This document shows, piece after piece, positions 1-6,794 of a DNA stretch of 64,000 nucleotides. Source of the DNA: UMGS1279 sp045536815 (GTDB taxonomy: Bacteria > Bacillota > Clostridia > Oscillospirales > Acutalibacteraceae). Position numbers and translations under genes: made by a program. The notes below the pieces were generated by a model that had not been told where the DNA came from, made no database searches, and saw nothing but the letters and a program-made list of their open reading frames with translations. The stretch is from positions 1 to 64,000 of the forward strand of contig JAZSOH010000013.1 in assembly GCA_045536815.1 (NCBI GenBank). The letters run 5' to 3'. The stretch's first letter is position 1. Each line of letters starts with the position of its first letter.

Positions 1-2
1 TG

Positions 3-98
3 GAAAATGCTTGGTATGTTGTTAAAATGGCAGAAGAAAAAAGTATTACCATAAAACAAGAAAAAGATTTATCTTTAAAGCAAATATCGCATCTTTAA
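3..98 (+). CDS. 3' end of an unknown gene (partial)
   Basis: The window opens inside a reading frame (frame 3) whose last 31 codons run without interruption to a TAA at 96-98. The tail is hydrophilic and Lys/Glu-rich, beginning ENAWYVVKMAEE and ending KQISHL. Nothing in it identifies a family. It is followed within about 70 bp by a strong terminator, which fits a real gene end. The frame could also be chance, since only 96 bases are visible. Confidence 0.4.
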   Translation, partial: ENAWYVVKMAEEKSITIKQEKDLSLKQISHL

Positions 99-164
99 AC
101 TACAAAGCAGTCAATTTAATGAAAATCAGGTTTTTAGACCGGTTCCATTTTGAGTGTCGGTCCC

Positions 165-202
165 AAAAAGAAAGACACGACGAAAATCGTGTCTTTCTTT
201 TT
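165..202 (+). terminator. Rho-independent terminator, perfect 16-bp stem
   Basis: The stem arms at 165-180 and 187-202 are perfect inverted repeats around a 6-nt loop. The A-tract on the left and T-tract on the right allow termination on both strands. It closes the partial gene at the window start and precedes the palindrome array. Confidence 0.8.
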
Positions 203-206
203 GTGT

Positions 207-381
207 TTGTGTCCGCAAGGACACAACATCGTTTGCGAGTTCACTCGCAACATCATTTGACCTTTAGGTCAACATCATTCCGCTTTAGCGGACACAAAAC
301 GAGGTTGTGCTTCGCACAAATGATGTGATGCTCCGCATCAATGATGTGGGCCTACGCCCAACGATGTTGCACTTTGTGCAA
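207..381. repeat. Array of eight short palindromes with constant linkers
   Basis: Eight unrelated mini-hairpins follow one another. Their arms meet at 207-226 (TTGTGTCC), 233-250 (TTGCGAG), 257-272 (TTGACC), 279-292 (TCCGC), 305-319 (TTGTGC), 326-340 (TGATGC), 347-360 (TGGGC) and 367-381 (TTGCAC). Loops are 3-4 nt. Stem sequences differ in every unit, while the linkers are nearly constant: CATCAT-type between units 1-4 and ATGATGT-type between units 5-8. The linker therefore flips to its reverse complement half-way, so the whole array is roughly palindromic. No protein is credible here. The remaining bases up to 404 show nothing further. Confidence 0.85.
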
Positions 382-404
382 ACGGACTTGCAACTCCACT
401 GCTT

Positions 405-611
405 TTATCTATTCATATTAGGATTATCTGTTCTTTCTAAAAGATAATCTACAGAAATATTAAAATAATCTGCAATTTGTATTAGTTCGTTTATTCCCGG
501 TTCTCGTTCGCCAGTTTCATATCGACTGATAGTATTTTGATTTGTATTTAAGTCAATAGCCATTTTTAATTGTGAAATTCCTTTTGATTTTCTAATTTCT
601 TTTAATCTCAT
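405..611 (-). CDS. XRE-family HTH repressor, 68 aa
   Basis: This is a single-domain lambda-repressor-like DNA-binding protein. The helix-turn-helix lies around residues 10-35 (motifs GISQLKMA and NQNTISRYETGERE), followed by the usual ADYFNISVDYLL helix. It is a stand-alone HTH with no sensor domain. It is transcribed away from the lipoprotein gene at 693. The 80-bp gap between them carries two copies of a 17-bp near-palindrome overlapping the promoter of the divergent gene, so it probably represses that gene and perhaps itself. It sits beside a palindrome array, as do the two XRE genes at 54.4-54.8 kb. The family is certain; the target is inferred. Confidence 0.85.
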   Translation of the reverse strand: MRLKEIRKSKGISQLKMAIDLNTNQNTISRYETGEREPGINELIQIADYFNISVDYLLERTDNPNMNR

Positions 612-622
612 ATAATCACCTC

Positions 623-651
623 TTGACTTTATTATCCCATTTTGGTATACT
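623..651 (+). promoter_or_regulatory. Sigma-A promoter for the lipoprotein gene
   Basis: TTGACT at 623-628, a 17-bp spacer and TATACT at 646-651. Transcription would start about 40 bp upstream of the ATG at 693. The -10 box lies inside the first operator repeat. Confidence 0.75.
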
Positions 652-673
652 AAAAATATCCCAATTTGGTATA
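633..673. promoter_or_regulatory. Twin operator repeats, probable XRE binding sites
   Basis: Two direct copies of TATCCCANTTTGGTATA lie at 633-649 and 657-673. They differ at one position and are spaced 24 bp start to start. Each copy is itself nearly palindromic. The first covers the -10 box and the second covers the start-site region of the divergent lipoprotein promoter, a classical repressor layout. Confidence 0.7.
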
Positions 674-692
674 TTGAAAAGAGGAAAGAAAA

Positions 693-1895
693 ATGTCAAA
701 TAAACTAATTTCACTATTGCTTGCTACTTGTATGCTTTTCTGTTTGTCTACGTGTGGGACAACAGAAACAAGCAGTAATGTAAACAATACCCAATCCGAA
801 TCTCAAACAGATACAACTCAAAATACCAAAGAAAACATACAAACAGAATCGAATATTAGTTCGGCAAACAAGGAAAGCATTAGTGGCTATGAAATCGAGT
901 ATGCTTCACCATATTCAGAAGGGTTAATGTTTTTAAAATTGATAGGCAATGATGCGGATGTCTATTGTGTTGACAAAAATGGCGAAGTTGCTTTTAAATT
1001 AGATGATACTATTGTCAACATTAAATCATCGCAATTTATGTGTGAATATGCTTTTGTATCGGCAACTGATACATCAGGAAATTACCATACAGTTTTATGC
1101 GATAAAAAAGGAAAATTAACATACCCTTCTGATATTGGAGTAACCGAATTTTATGGACCAGATGAGATTTTAAATGCAGGTTATATATTAGCAGTAAAGG
1201 TGGAAGCAAACTACAATTATACTAAAAAACAACTTGGTGTGCTTAATACGAAACTGGAATGGAAAATTCCTTTAAGCGAAGAGTTATATACACAGTTTGA
1301 AGACACGCTAACAGATGCGTATGACGAAAACTTTATTGTGGATAATATTTTTTATTCCGTCAAACTTTCTAAATCATTGAATCTTGAGACTGGTGAGGTA
1401 TGCTCTGTTGATTTAAAACAAGTGACACCATCTTCGGAATGGGGTGTTCCCAAAAATTGCGAGGCATACTATAGAGTAAAGTCTAATATGGTTGTTCCGG
1501 AAGATGGTATGTACATTGATTTGCGCGGAAAAAACATCATTGTTGCTTCGAAGTTTGTAAACGGAAAAGCCGGAGTTCTTTATCATAACAAAGAGGCAGA
1601 AAAACATTTTGTTGGAATGATAGATGAAAAGGGAACAAATCAATTTGAACCCTCTGAAATAATGTACGCTCCGCTTATGTTTGATGTTGTTACAGATGGG
1701 AAGTACTTGATTTCAATTGAGAAAAATACTGTTGTCAGTAGAGATCAAAAAGGAAATAAAATTGGCGAATTTTCAATAAATTCTCTTAGAAATGCAGAGG
1801 TTGAAATAAGTAATGGAGTTGTAACAGTTAGCGGAAAAATGGATAATAAAAACATTACGTTTTGTTTGGATTCACAGTTGAACAAATTATTTTAA
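693..1895 (+). CDS. Secreted lipoprotein with WG-repeat-like segments, 400 aa
   Basis: The N-terminus is a lipoprotein signal: two Lys/Asn residues, a hydrophobic stretch and a lipobox-like LSTC around Cys21, then a Ser/Thr/Asn/Gln-rich linker to about residue 65. The rest is a globular extracytoplasmic domain. Segments such as YSEGLMFLK followed by VDKNGEVAFKL, and FVNGKAGV followed by GMIDEKGTNQF, resemble WG/KWG repeats, which form beta-propeller-like folds in Clostridia. No catalytic motif is visible. It is preceded by AGAGGAAAG and controlled by the XRE operators upstream. The base composition is AT-richer than the core genes, suggesting acquired cargo. The function is unknown. Confidence 0.7.
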   Translation: MSNKLISLLLATCMLFCLSTCGTTETSSNVNNTQSESQTDTTQNTKENIQTESNISSANKESISGYEIEYASPYSEGLMFLKLIGNDADVYCVDKNGEVAFKLDDTIVNIKSSQFMCEYAFVSATDTSGNYHTVLCDKKGKLTYPSDIGVTEFYGPDEILNAGYILAVKVEANYNYTKKQLGVLNTKLEWKIPLSEELYTQFEDTLTDAYDENFIVDNIFYSVKLSKSLNLETGEVCSVDLKQVTPSSEWGVPKNCEAYYRVKSNMVVPEDGMYIDLRGKNIIVASKFVNGKAGVLYHNKEAEKHFVGMIDEKGTNQFEPSEIMYAPLMFDVVTDGKYLISIEKNTVVSRDQKGNKIGEFSINSLRNAEVEISNGVVTVSGKMDNKNITFCLDSQLNKLF

Positions 1896-2115
1896 AATTA
1901 CAAAAAACACAGGGGCTCTTATTATATGCTAAAAAAAGCAAAAATTTTCAAAAAATAGTCAAGGCAAGAATAACCATCATACTTTCGGCAATTGTTGTGC
2001 TTAAAAACAAAGTTTTCAACTGCATTTCCTTTAGTATGATTTTGGGTGTGTCGGTATAATTTTTGTCATACCATCAAAAATAGAGTTATCTCGTAATTTC
2101 GGGACAACATATATT

Positions 2116-2147
2116 AAAAACTCCAAGCCGTCGGCTTGGAGTTTTTT
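2116..2147. terminator. Bidirectional terminator
   Basis: A perfect 14-bp stem (AAAAACTCCAAGCC paired with GGCTTGGAGTTTTT) has a 3-nt loop and T-tracts on both sides. It serves the lipoprotein gene and possibly the minus-strand gene at 2174. The rest of 1896-2173 holds nothing I recognise. Confidence 0.85.
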
Positions 2148-2173
2148 AACTATCTTTTAAGCTAGTTTTATAG

Positions 2174-2596
2174 TTATTCGGCACACGTGCAGTTTGCTAC
2201 GCATTTAACATAACAGGCAACGCTTGTTATAGTGAGGGCAAGCCCACCGAAAACAACACCAACAACAATGGCCCTTATAACGCTTGTCGCTGCAAGTGTG
2301 GTAACAAGTAAAACCACGCTACTTAAAACGCTTAACAAAACGCCTATAAGCACAAGCGAGATTGCAGGGCAGAGACAAGCTTTTCTTGTTCCGCCGAAAG
2401 TAATAGATGTTAAAAGTAAAAGCGCAAGAAAGCCAAGCGCAACACCAAAAGCCACCCATAAAAATATGGTAGTAACTGTAATTGTTGCTATATAGCTTAA
2501 AATTGCGGTTGTAATACCGATTATTATGCTTGCGGTAATTGCAAGAAGTGTGCAGTCAACCCTTGTTCTGCAGTTACAGTTAGTCATAAAATTCAC
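2174..2596 (-). CDS. Small four-helix membrane protein with Cys-rich ends, 140 aa
   Basis: The protein is almost entirely hydrophobic, with four predicted membrane segments at roughly residues 15-40, 42-65, 75-102 and 106-128. Cysteines cluster in both termini (NCNCRTRVDC at the start, CYVKCVANCTC at the end) and in the central loop (KACLCP). Paired cysteines at both ends suggest a metal site or disulfides, but no known motif fits. It stands alone between two promoters. I do not recognise the family; the frame is supported by its consistent hydrophobicity and by the regular Cys placement. Confidence 0.6.
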   Translation of the reverse strand: MNFMTNCNCRTRVDCTLLAITASIIIGITTAILSYIATITVTTIFLWVAFGVALGFLALLLLTSITFGGTRKACLCPAISLVLIGVLLSVLSSVVLLVTTLAATSVIRAIVVGVVFGGLALTITSVACYVKCVANCTCAE

Positions 2597-2678
2597 CCCA
2601 CTAATATTATATGAATGAAGTTGTACAAGGGTGAAGAACGAAAACTGTGGCGAGAGGGTGTAGGATTTTAATTTTGTG

Positions 2679-2707
2679 TTGCAGAGGCTTTTATTTTATG
2701 ATATAAT
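2679..2707 (+). promoter_or_regulatory. Sigma-A promoter of the glycan cluster
   Basis: TTGCAG at 2679-2684, a 17-bp spacer and a perfect TATAAT at 2702-2707. It lies about 50 bp upstream of the GTG at 2758 and is the only promoter seen before the four-gene run to 6445. Confidence 0.75.
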
Positions 2708-2757
2708 TCAATATGATAGGGTAAATGTGTCAAAAAATCATTTCGGGAGGCTTTTTC

Positions 2758-3177
2758 GTGAAGAAATATAAAATTGGATACACTACCGGCGTTTTCGATT
2801 TGTTCCACATAGGGCACCTTAATATTTTAAAAAGAGCAAAAGAGCAGTGCGATTATTTAATAGTTGGCGTTAGCACTGATGAGCTTGTTCAGAACTATAA
2901 AAATAAAACACCCACTATTCCTTTTGAACAAAGAATGGCTATTGTTGAGGCTATAAAATATGTTGACGAGGTAGTGCCTCAAATCTCAATGGACAAGTTT
3001 GCAGCTTGGGAAGCCCTTAAGTTTAATGCTGTTTTTCATGGTGATGACTGGAAGAACACCAGCATGTATGATAAATACATAGAAGAGTTTTCAGAGGTAG
3101 GAGTAGATATGGTTTTTCTCCCGCATACAGACGGAATTTCGTCTACAGATATAAATGCAAAGCTTGTTAAAAAATAG
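2758..3177 (+). CDS. Cytidylyltransferase, glycerol-3-phosphate cytidylyltransferase-like, 139 aa
   Basis: A nucleotidyltransferase of the TagD/LicC-type cytidylyltransferase fold, predicted to activate a small phosphorylated alcohol (glycerol-3-phosphate, or possibly a related polyol or choline phosphate) to its CDP form. Visible are GVFDLFHIGHLNIL with the HxGH nucleotide-binding motif near residues 15-18 and a late GISSTDI motif matching the TagD ISTT signature. I chose the GTG at 2758 because GGGAGG lies 8 bp upstream; an in-frame ATG at 2725 has no ribosome site and would add 11 unmatched residues. It is first in an operon with an FrhB-like protein, LicD and a GT4 glycosyltransferase, suggesting supply of a CDP-activated head group for surface-glycan decoration. 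Confidence 0.85.
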   Translation: MKKYKIGYTTGVFDLFHIGHLNILKRAKEQCDYLIVGVSTDELVQNYKNKTPTIPFEQRMAIVEAIKYVDEVVPQISMDKFAAWEALKFNAVFHGDDWKNTSMYDKYIEEFSEVGVDMVFLPHTDGISSTDINAKLVKK

Positions 3178-3186
3178 GAGCATATT

Positions 3187-4359
3187 ATGACTATTGAGAA
3201 TGTAGGGAGTAAATGTTGTGGCTGTCGTGCTTGTTTGCAAAGCTGCAACCTTGGCGCAATTACCTTTAAAACTGATGAATATGGCTTTGAGTATCCTCAA
3301 ATAAACACCAAACTATGCGTCCTCTGCGGAAGGTGTGAGGCAGTTTGCCCGATTTTGAACCATGAGCAGTTAGAAAATAGAGAACCCTTTGGTGGTGGCG
3401 CCGCAAGGGCTAAAGATAAAAAAGCTAGAGAAAGTGGTTCCTCGGGCGGATTATTTGGGGTTTTTGCAAAAAAAGTCATTTGCGATGGGGGAGTTGTTTT
3501 TGGCGCCGCCTTTGATGAGGATATGAAGCTTAAAACAAAGCTCGCTCAAGCGGAGGATGAGCTTTCCCCTCTTTATAAATCTAAATATCTTCTTTGCGAT
3601 ACAAACGGAGCATTTTCAAAAATAAAGACTTTTTTAGAAGAAGGAACAAGTGTATTATATTGTGCTTCTCCATGCCAAATTTTAGCACTTAAAACATTTT
3701 TGGGAAAAGACTATTTAAACCTTTTTTTAATTGATTTTGTTTGTCATGGAGTTGGCAGCCAAACCATGTTTGACGAGTCGCTAAAATATTATTCTAAAAA
3801 AACAGGGCAGGAAATTGTTAATTTTACATTTAGAGAAAAGAGCAACAAGACAGCTCACTATTATTCTGCAGTAGCAAAAAGCGGGAAAAAATATCACGGC
3901 TTTTATTTTGATTTCCCGTACTATAATACTTTTTGTAAAGATTTGGCGTTTAGAGACAGTTGTATCTTGTGTCCGTTCGCAAGCGAAACCAGAGTTTCGG
4001 ATATAACGATAGGCGATTTCCATACTATAGAGAAATATCTTCCCGAAATTGACCGAGCTGATGGTATTTCAATGTTCTTATGCAACACCAAAAAAGGAAA
4101 AGAGTTTTTTGATAGCATAGCGGATAGTATTGATATATTTGAGTTCGAACCCGAAATTTTATATAAAAATAATCGTTTTGGAAATGGCGTTACTGAAATT
4201 CCTGAAAGAACAAAAATATTCAGGGAGACGTTTAAAAAATACGGGTACAGTGGTGAAACACTTAAAATTTTAAGTCCAAGATCGGATATAATCAAAAAAG
4301 TTTTTTATCACTGCCCTAATTTTATAAGAAAATTTTTCAGACGATTCATAGGAGGATAA
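3187..4359 (+). CDS. FrhB-like coenzyme F420 hydrogenase/dehydrogenase beta-subunit family Fe-S protein, 390 aa
   Basis: The N-terminus carries two ferredoxin-type 4Fe-4S motifs (CCGCRACLQSC near residues 10-20 and CVLCGRCEAVC near 38-48). A FrhB/FdhB-type N-terminal region (SGSSGGLFG) and C-terminal domain (CDT..., SPCQILAL, VCHGVGSQ) follow. Family members in F420-lacking Firmicutes sit in polysaccharide clusters, often beside polysaccharide pyruvyl transferases, and are thought to be flavin/Fe-S reductases acting on sugar intermediates. That role is established only by context. Nine bases separate it from the cytidylyltransferase, and LicD follows after two, so the genes are co-transcribed. 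The substrate is unknown. Confidence 0.85.
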   Translation: MTIENVGSKCCGCRACLQSCNLGAITFKTDEYGFEYPQINTKLCVLCGRCEAVCPILNHEQLENREPFGGGAARAKDKKARESGSSGGLFGVFAKKVICDGGVVFGAAFDEDMKLKTKLAQAEDELSPLYKSKYLLCDTNGAFSKIKTFLEEGTSVLYCASPCQILALKTFLGKDYLNLFLIDFVCHGVGSQTMFDESLKYYSKKTGQEIVNFTFREKSNKTAHYYSAVAKSGKKYHGFYFDFPYYNTFCKDLAFRDSCILCPFASETRVSDITIGDFHTIEKYLPEIDRADGISMFLCNTKKGKEFFDSIADSIDIFEFEPEILYKNNRFGNGVTEIPERTKIFRETFKKYGYSGETLKILSPRSDIIKKVFYHCPNFIRKFFRRFIGG

Positions 4360-4361
4360 TT

Positions 4362-5246
4362 ATGGAATATATGCGCGACGGCCTTGAAGATACCTATGGC
4401 TTTCTTCCGTTACAGGACAAAATTTTACACATAGCAAAATACATCGATGAATTTTGTGAACAAAATGACATTAACTATTGCCTTATGGGTGGTTCTGCAT
4501 TAGGTGCAAAAAGGCATGGAGGTTTTATTCCGTGGGATGATGACCTTGATGTATTTATGACTCCCGATAATTATGAGAAATTCCGCGAACTCTTTAACAA
4601 AAAAGGCGACAAAGAGAACTATTATCTTCAAGAATATGGTAGAACAAAAAAAGGCTTTGTAACTATTTCAAAGCTTAGAATGAATAATACTACGTATATT
4701 GAAGAGATTACAAAGGACGTTAAGGCGCATCATGGAATATATGTTGATATTTTTATTTTACATACATGTCCCAACAATATTCTTAGCCAGCTTTGGCAAT
4801 GCTTTTGGGCGAAATGTGTAATAGTAAAAGGGCTTGCGATGAGAAATTATAACAGAAGACAGGGTCTTGCCAAATTTGTTATAGCCATTGCAAAACTTTT
4901 GCCCAAAAAGCTTGCAATAGATTTTGCTCTTTCACAGGTTTATAAGTATAGAAACAAAAAAACAAATTATTATTGTAATTTTCTTGGTAAAGCGGTATTT
5001 AAAAAAGGAATTTATAAGAAGGAATGGTTTGAAGAATCGGTTCATGCTCCTTTTGAAAAAACACACTTGCGCGTTCCAAAAGGATTGCACGATTTTTTAA
5101 CAGAACGCTTTGGCGACTATATGAAGCCCCCCTCTGCTGACCGAATAAAATGGGAACAGCATGCCAGCAGTTGGGATGTGGATAAAGATTTTTCAGAATA
5201 TGTAAATAAAGAAAGAGATTTTTCTGAAGAGAAATTTCTTGTATAG
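4362..5246 (+). CDS. LicD-family phosphotransferase, 294 aa
   Basis: LicD/fukutin-related nucleotidyltransferase-fold protein. The family moves a phospho-alcohol (phosphocholine in pneumococcal LicD, ribitol phosphate in fukutin relatives) from a CDP donor to a glycan. The defining motif is near residues 42-65: GGSALGAKRHGG followed by IPWDDDLDVF, with the metal-binding Asp residues intact. The gene starts 2 bp after the FrhB-like stop and has AGGAGG just upstream. The cytidylyltransferase at 2758 plausibly makes its donor. Which alcohol is transferred cannot be read from the sequence. Confidence 0.88.
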   Translation: MEYMRDGLEDTYGFLPLQDKILHIAKYIDEFCEQNDINYCLMGGSALGAKRHGGFIPWDDDLDVFMTPDNYEKFRELFNKKGDKENYYLQEYGRTKKGFVTISKLRMNNTTYIEEITKDVKAHHGIYVDIFILHTCPNNILSQLWQCFWAKCVIVKGLAMRNYNRRQGLAKFVIAIAKLLPKKLAIDFALSQVYKYRNKKTNYYCNFLGKAVFKKGIYKKEWFEESVHAPFEKTHLRVPKGLHDFLTERFGDYMKPPSADRIKWEQHASSWDVDKDFSEYVNKERDFSEEKFLV

Positions 5247-5269
5247 ATTAAAAGAAAGGGTGAAGGATT

Positions 5270-6445
5270 TTGAAAATAGTTTTCGCGTCTAATTTTTTAA
5301 ATCATCACCAGTTACCCCTTTGTCTTGAGTTCGAAAAAAAGTTGGGGAACAATTTTAAATTCATTGCGACCCAAACTATTCCTAATGAAAGGCTTTCTTT
5401 AGGTTATTATGATTTAAACGAGAAGTACGATTTTGTTATTTGCACATATAAAGGGCAAGAGGAGAAAGAAAAGGCAAAGCAGGTTTGTTTAGATGCAGAC
5501 ATTGTTATTTTGGGCAGCGCCCCGTATGAATATGTTAAAGAGAGAATAAAAAAGGGCAAGGTAGTTTTCAGGTTTTGCGAAAGACCTCTTAAAAACGGGT
5601 TAGAGCCTTTAAAGTATTTACCGCGTTTTATAAAATGGCATAGAAGCTTTCCTATGTCAAAGCCTAATTATATGCTTTGCGCAAGTGCCTATACTTCTGC
5701 CGACTTTGCAAAATTCGGCCTTTACATAAATAGATGTTTTAAATGGGGTTATTTGCCCATTGTTGAAAGATACGAGGACATTAACACTTTAATTGAGAAG
5801 AAAAAACCTATGTCACTTCTTTGGGTGGCAAGACTTATTCCGCTTAAACACCCCGAAGTAGCCATTGAGGTTGCAAGAAGACTTAGGGAAGAGGGATATC
5901 CCGTAGAGCTTAATATTGTAGGCAACGGTATGATGGAAAGTGAGCTAAAACAAAAGCTAAAGGACGAAAATCTTGAAGAATTTGTACATATGCGCGGTTC
6001 TATGAGTCCCGAAGAGGTTAGGCAGTATATGGATGAAAGCGAAATTCTTCTATTCACATCTGACCGAAACGAAGGTTGGGGTGCCGTTTTGAACGAAGCG
6101 ATGAATTCTGCCTGCGTTCCTATTTCAAGCCATGTAATAGGCGCAGCGCCGTTTTTAACAACCGATGGTGTTGATGGCTTAATTTATGAAGATGGCAATG
6201 TAAACGACCTTTTTGAAAAAACGAAATGGCTTTTAGATAATGAAAACAAAAGAAAAGAAATGGCAAAAAATGCTTATAATACTATGGCAAATGAATGGAA
6301 CGCCGAAAATGCAGCTCAAAAGTTTACAGAGCTTGCGAGCAGGGTTCTTGCCGGAGAAAAGTATCCGAATCCATTTGAAACCGGTGTATGTAGCAGAGCT
6401 AAAATTTTAAGCGAAAAAGTAAAAGATGTCAAAGCAAAAAATTAA
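5270..6445 (+). CDS. Glycosyltransferase family 4 (GT-B fold), 391 aa
   Basis: GT-B glycosyltransferase with a divergent N-terminal Rossmann domain and a typical C-terminal group 1 domain: the strand LLWVARLIPLKHPEV, VGNGMMESEL, then FTSDRNEGWGAVLNEAMNSACVP, which contains the E-x7-E nucleotide-sugar signature. Translation starts at TTG 5270, preceded by GAAAGGG/GAAGGA; the first residues MKIVFASNFLNHHQ are the standard beginning of a GT4. No signal peptide is present, so it acts on the cytoplasmic face. It is the last gene of the cluster with the cytidylyltransferase and LicD. The acceptor and donor are unknown. Confidence 0.88.
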   Translation: MKIVFASNFLNHHQLPLCLEFEKKLGNNFKFIATQTIPNERLSLGYYDLNEKYDFVICTYKGQEEKEKAKQVCLDADIVILGSAPYEYVKERIKKGKVVFRFCERPLKNGLEPLKYLPRFIKWHRSFPMSKPNYMLCASAYTSADFAKFGLYINRCFKWGYLPIVERYEDINTLIEKKKPMSLLWVARLIPLKHPEVAIEVARRLREEGYPVELNIVGNGMMESELKQKLKDENLEEFVHMRGSMSPEEVRQYMDESEILLFTSDRNEGWGAVLNEAMNSACVPISSHVIGAAPFLTTDGVDGLIYEDGNVNDLFEKTKWLLDNENKRKEMAKNAYNTMANEWNAENAAQKFTELASRVLAGEKYPNPFETGVCSRAKILSEKVKDVKAKN

Positions 6446-6539
6446 GTAGTCGAGAGCCTCGACACGCAATTCACGTGCTGAGGTTCTTCTTTTTTATAGT
6501 TGCAATCTCGCGTTTTAGGTGGGTTATCAACACTCGCAC

Positions 6540-6600
6540 CAAACGCGAATAATCCCACTCTGATTTTTGGGGTAGTATTTTAGTAGTTGCTTTTAAAAAT
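6540..6600. repeat. Fragment of the intergenic element found complete at 57.5 kb
   Basis: The sequence from CAAACGCGAATAAT to the TTGCTTTTAAAAAT run aligns with the left end of the 57535-57809 element (CAAACGCGAATAAT, TTTTTTGGGTAG, TTTGCTTTGTTAAAAT), with scattered mismatches and no matching right end. The remainder of 6446-6794 holds a 6-bp hairpin at 6671-6686 and a terminator at 6701. A 93-codon minus frame here has no ribosome site or family features and is not called. Confidence 0.6.
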
Positions 6601-6700
6601 AGGGTTTTATTATTTTGGCACATAAAAAAGCATGTTAGAACCAGTATCGCATTTGTATATGAAAATACAGTTGGGCAGTAGCCCAAACCCACTAACAACA

Positions 6701-6744
6701 AAAAAAGAGAAGATTCGTATGTTTTAACGAGTCTTCTCTTTTTT
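6701..6744. terminator. Bidirectional terminator between the GT4 gene and pcrA
   Basis: AAAAAAGAGAAGATTCGT pairs with ACGAGTCTTCTCTTTTTT with one G-T pair and a short loop; both flanks are A/T tracts. It separates the convergent glycan operon and pcrA. Confidence 0.85.
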
Positions 6745-6794
6745 GTCTGCATAATGTTCCCAAATTGCTGTCAAATCGCGATAAGGGGTTTGTT

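Noticed and set aside
119..328. 69-codon plus-strand frame over the palindrome array
   Set aside because: It consists of translated hairpins, has no ribosome site and no protein-like composition.
207..381. Possible CRISPR array
   Set aside because: The constant parts are only 6-7 bases and the variable parts are palindromes of unequal length; no cas genes are nearby.
1862..2059. 65-codon plus frame after the lipoprotein gene
   Set aside because: It overlaps the lipoprotein end, lacks a ribosome site and shows no recognisable family.
6471..6752. 93-codon minus frame in the gap before pcrA
   Set aside because: It crosses the terminator at 6701-6744 and the repeat fragment at 6540-6600, so it cannot be a normal gene.
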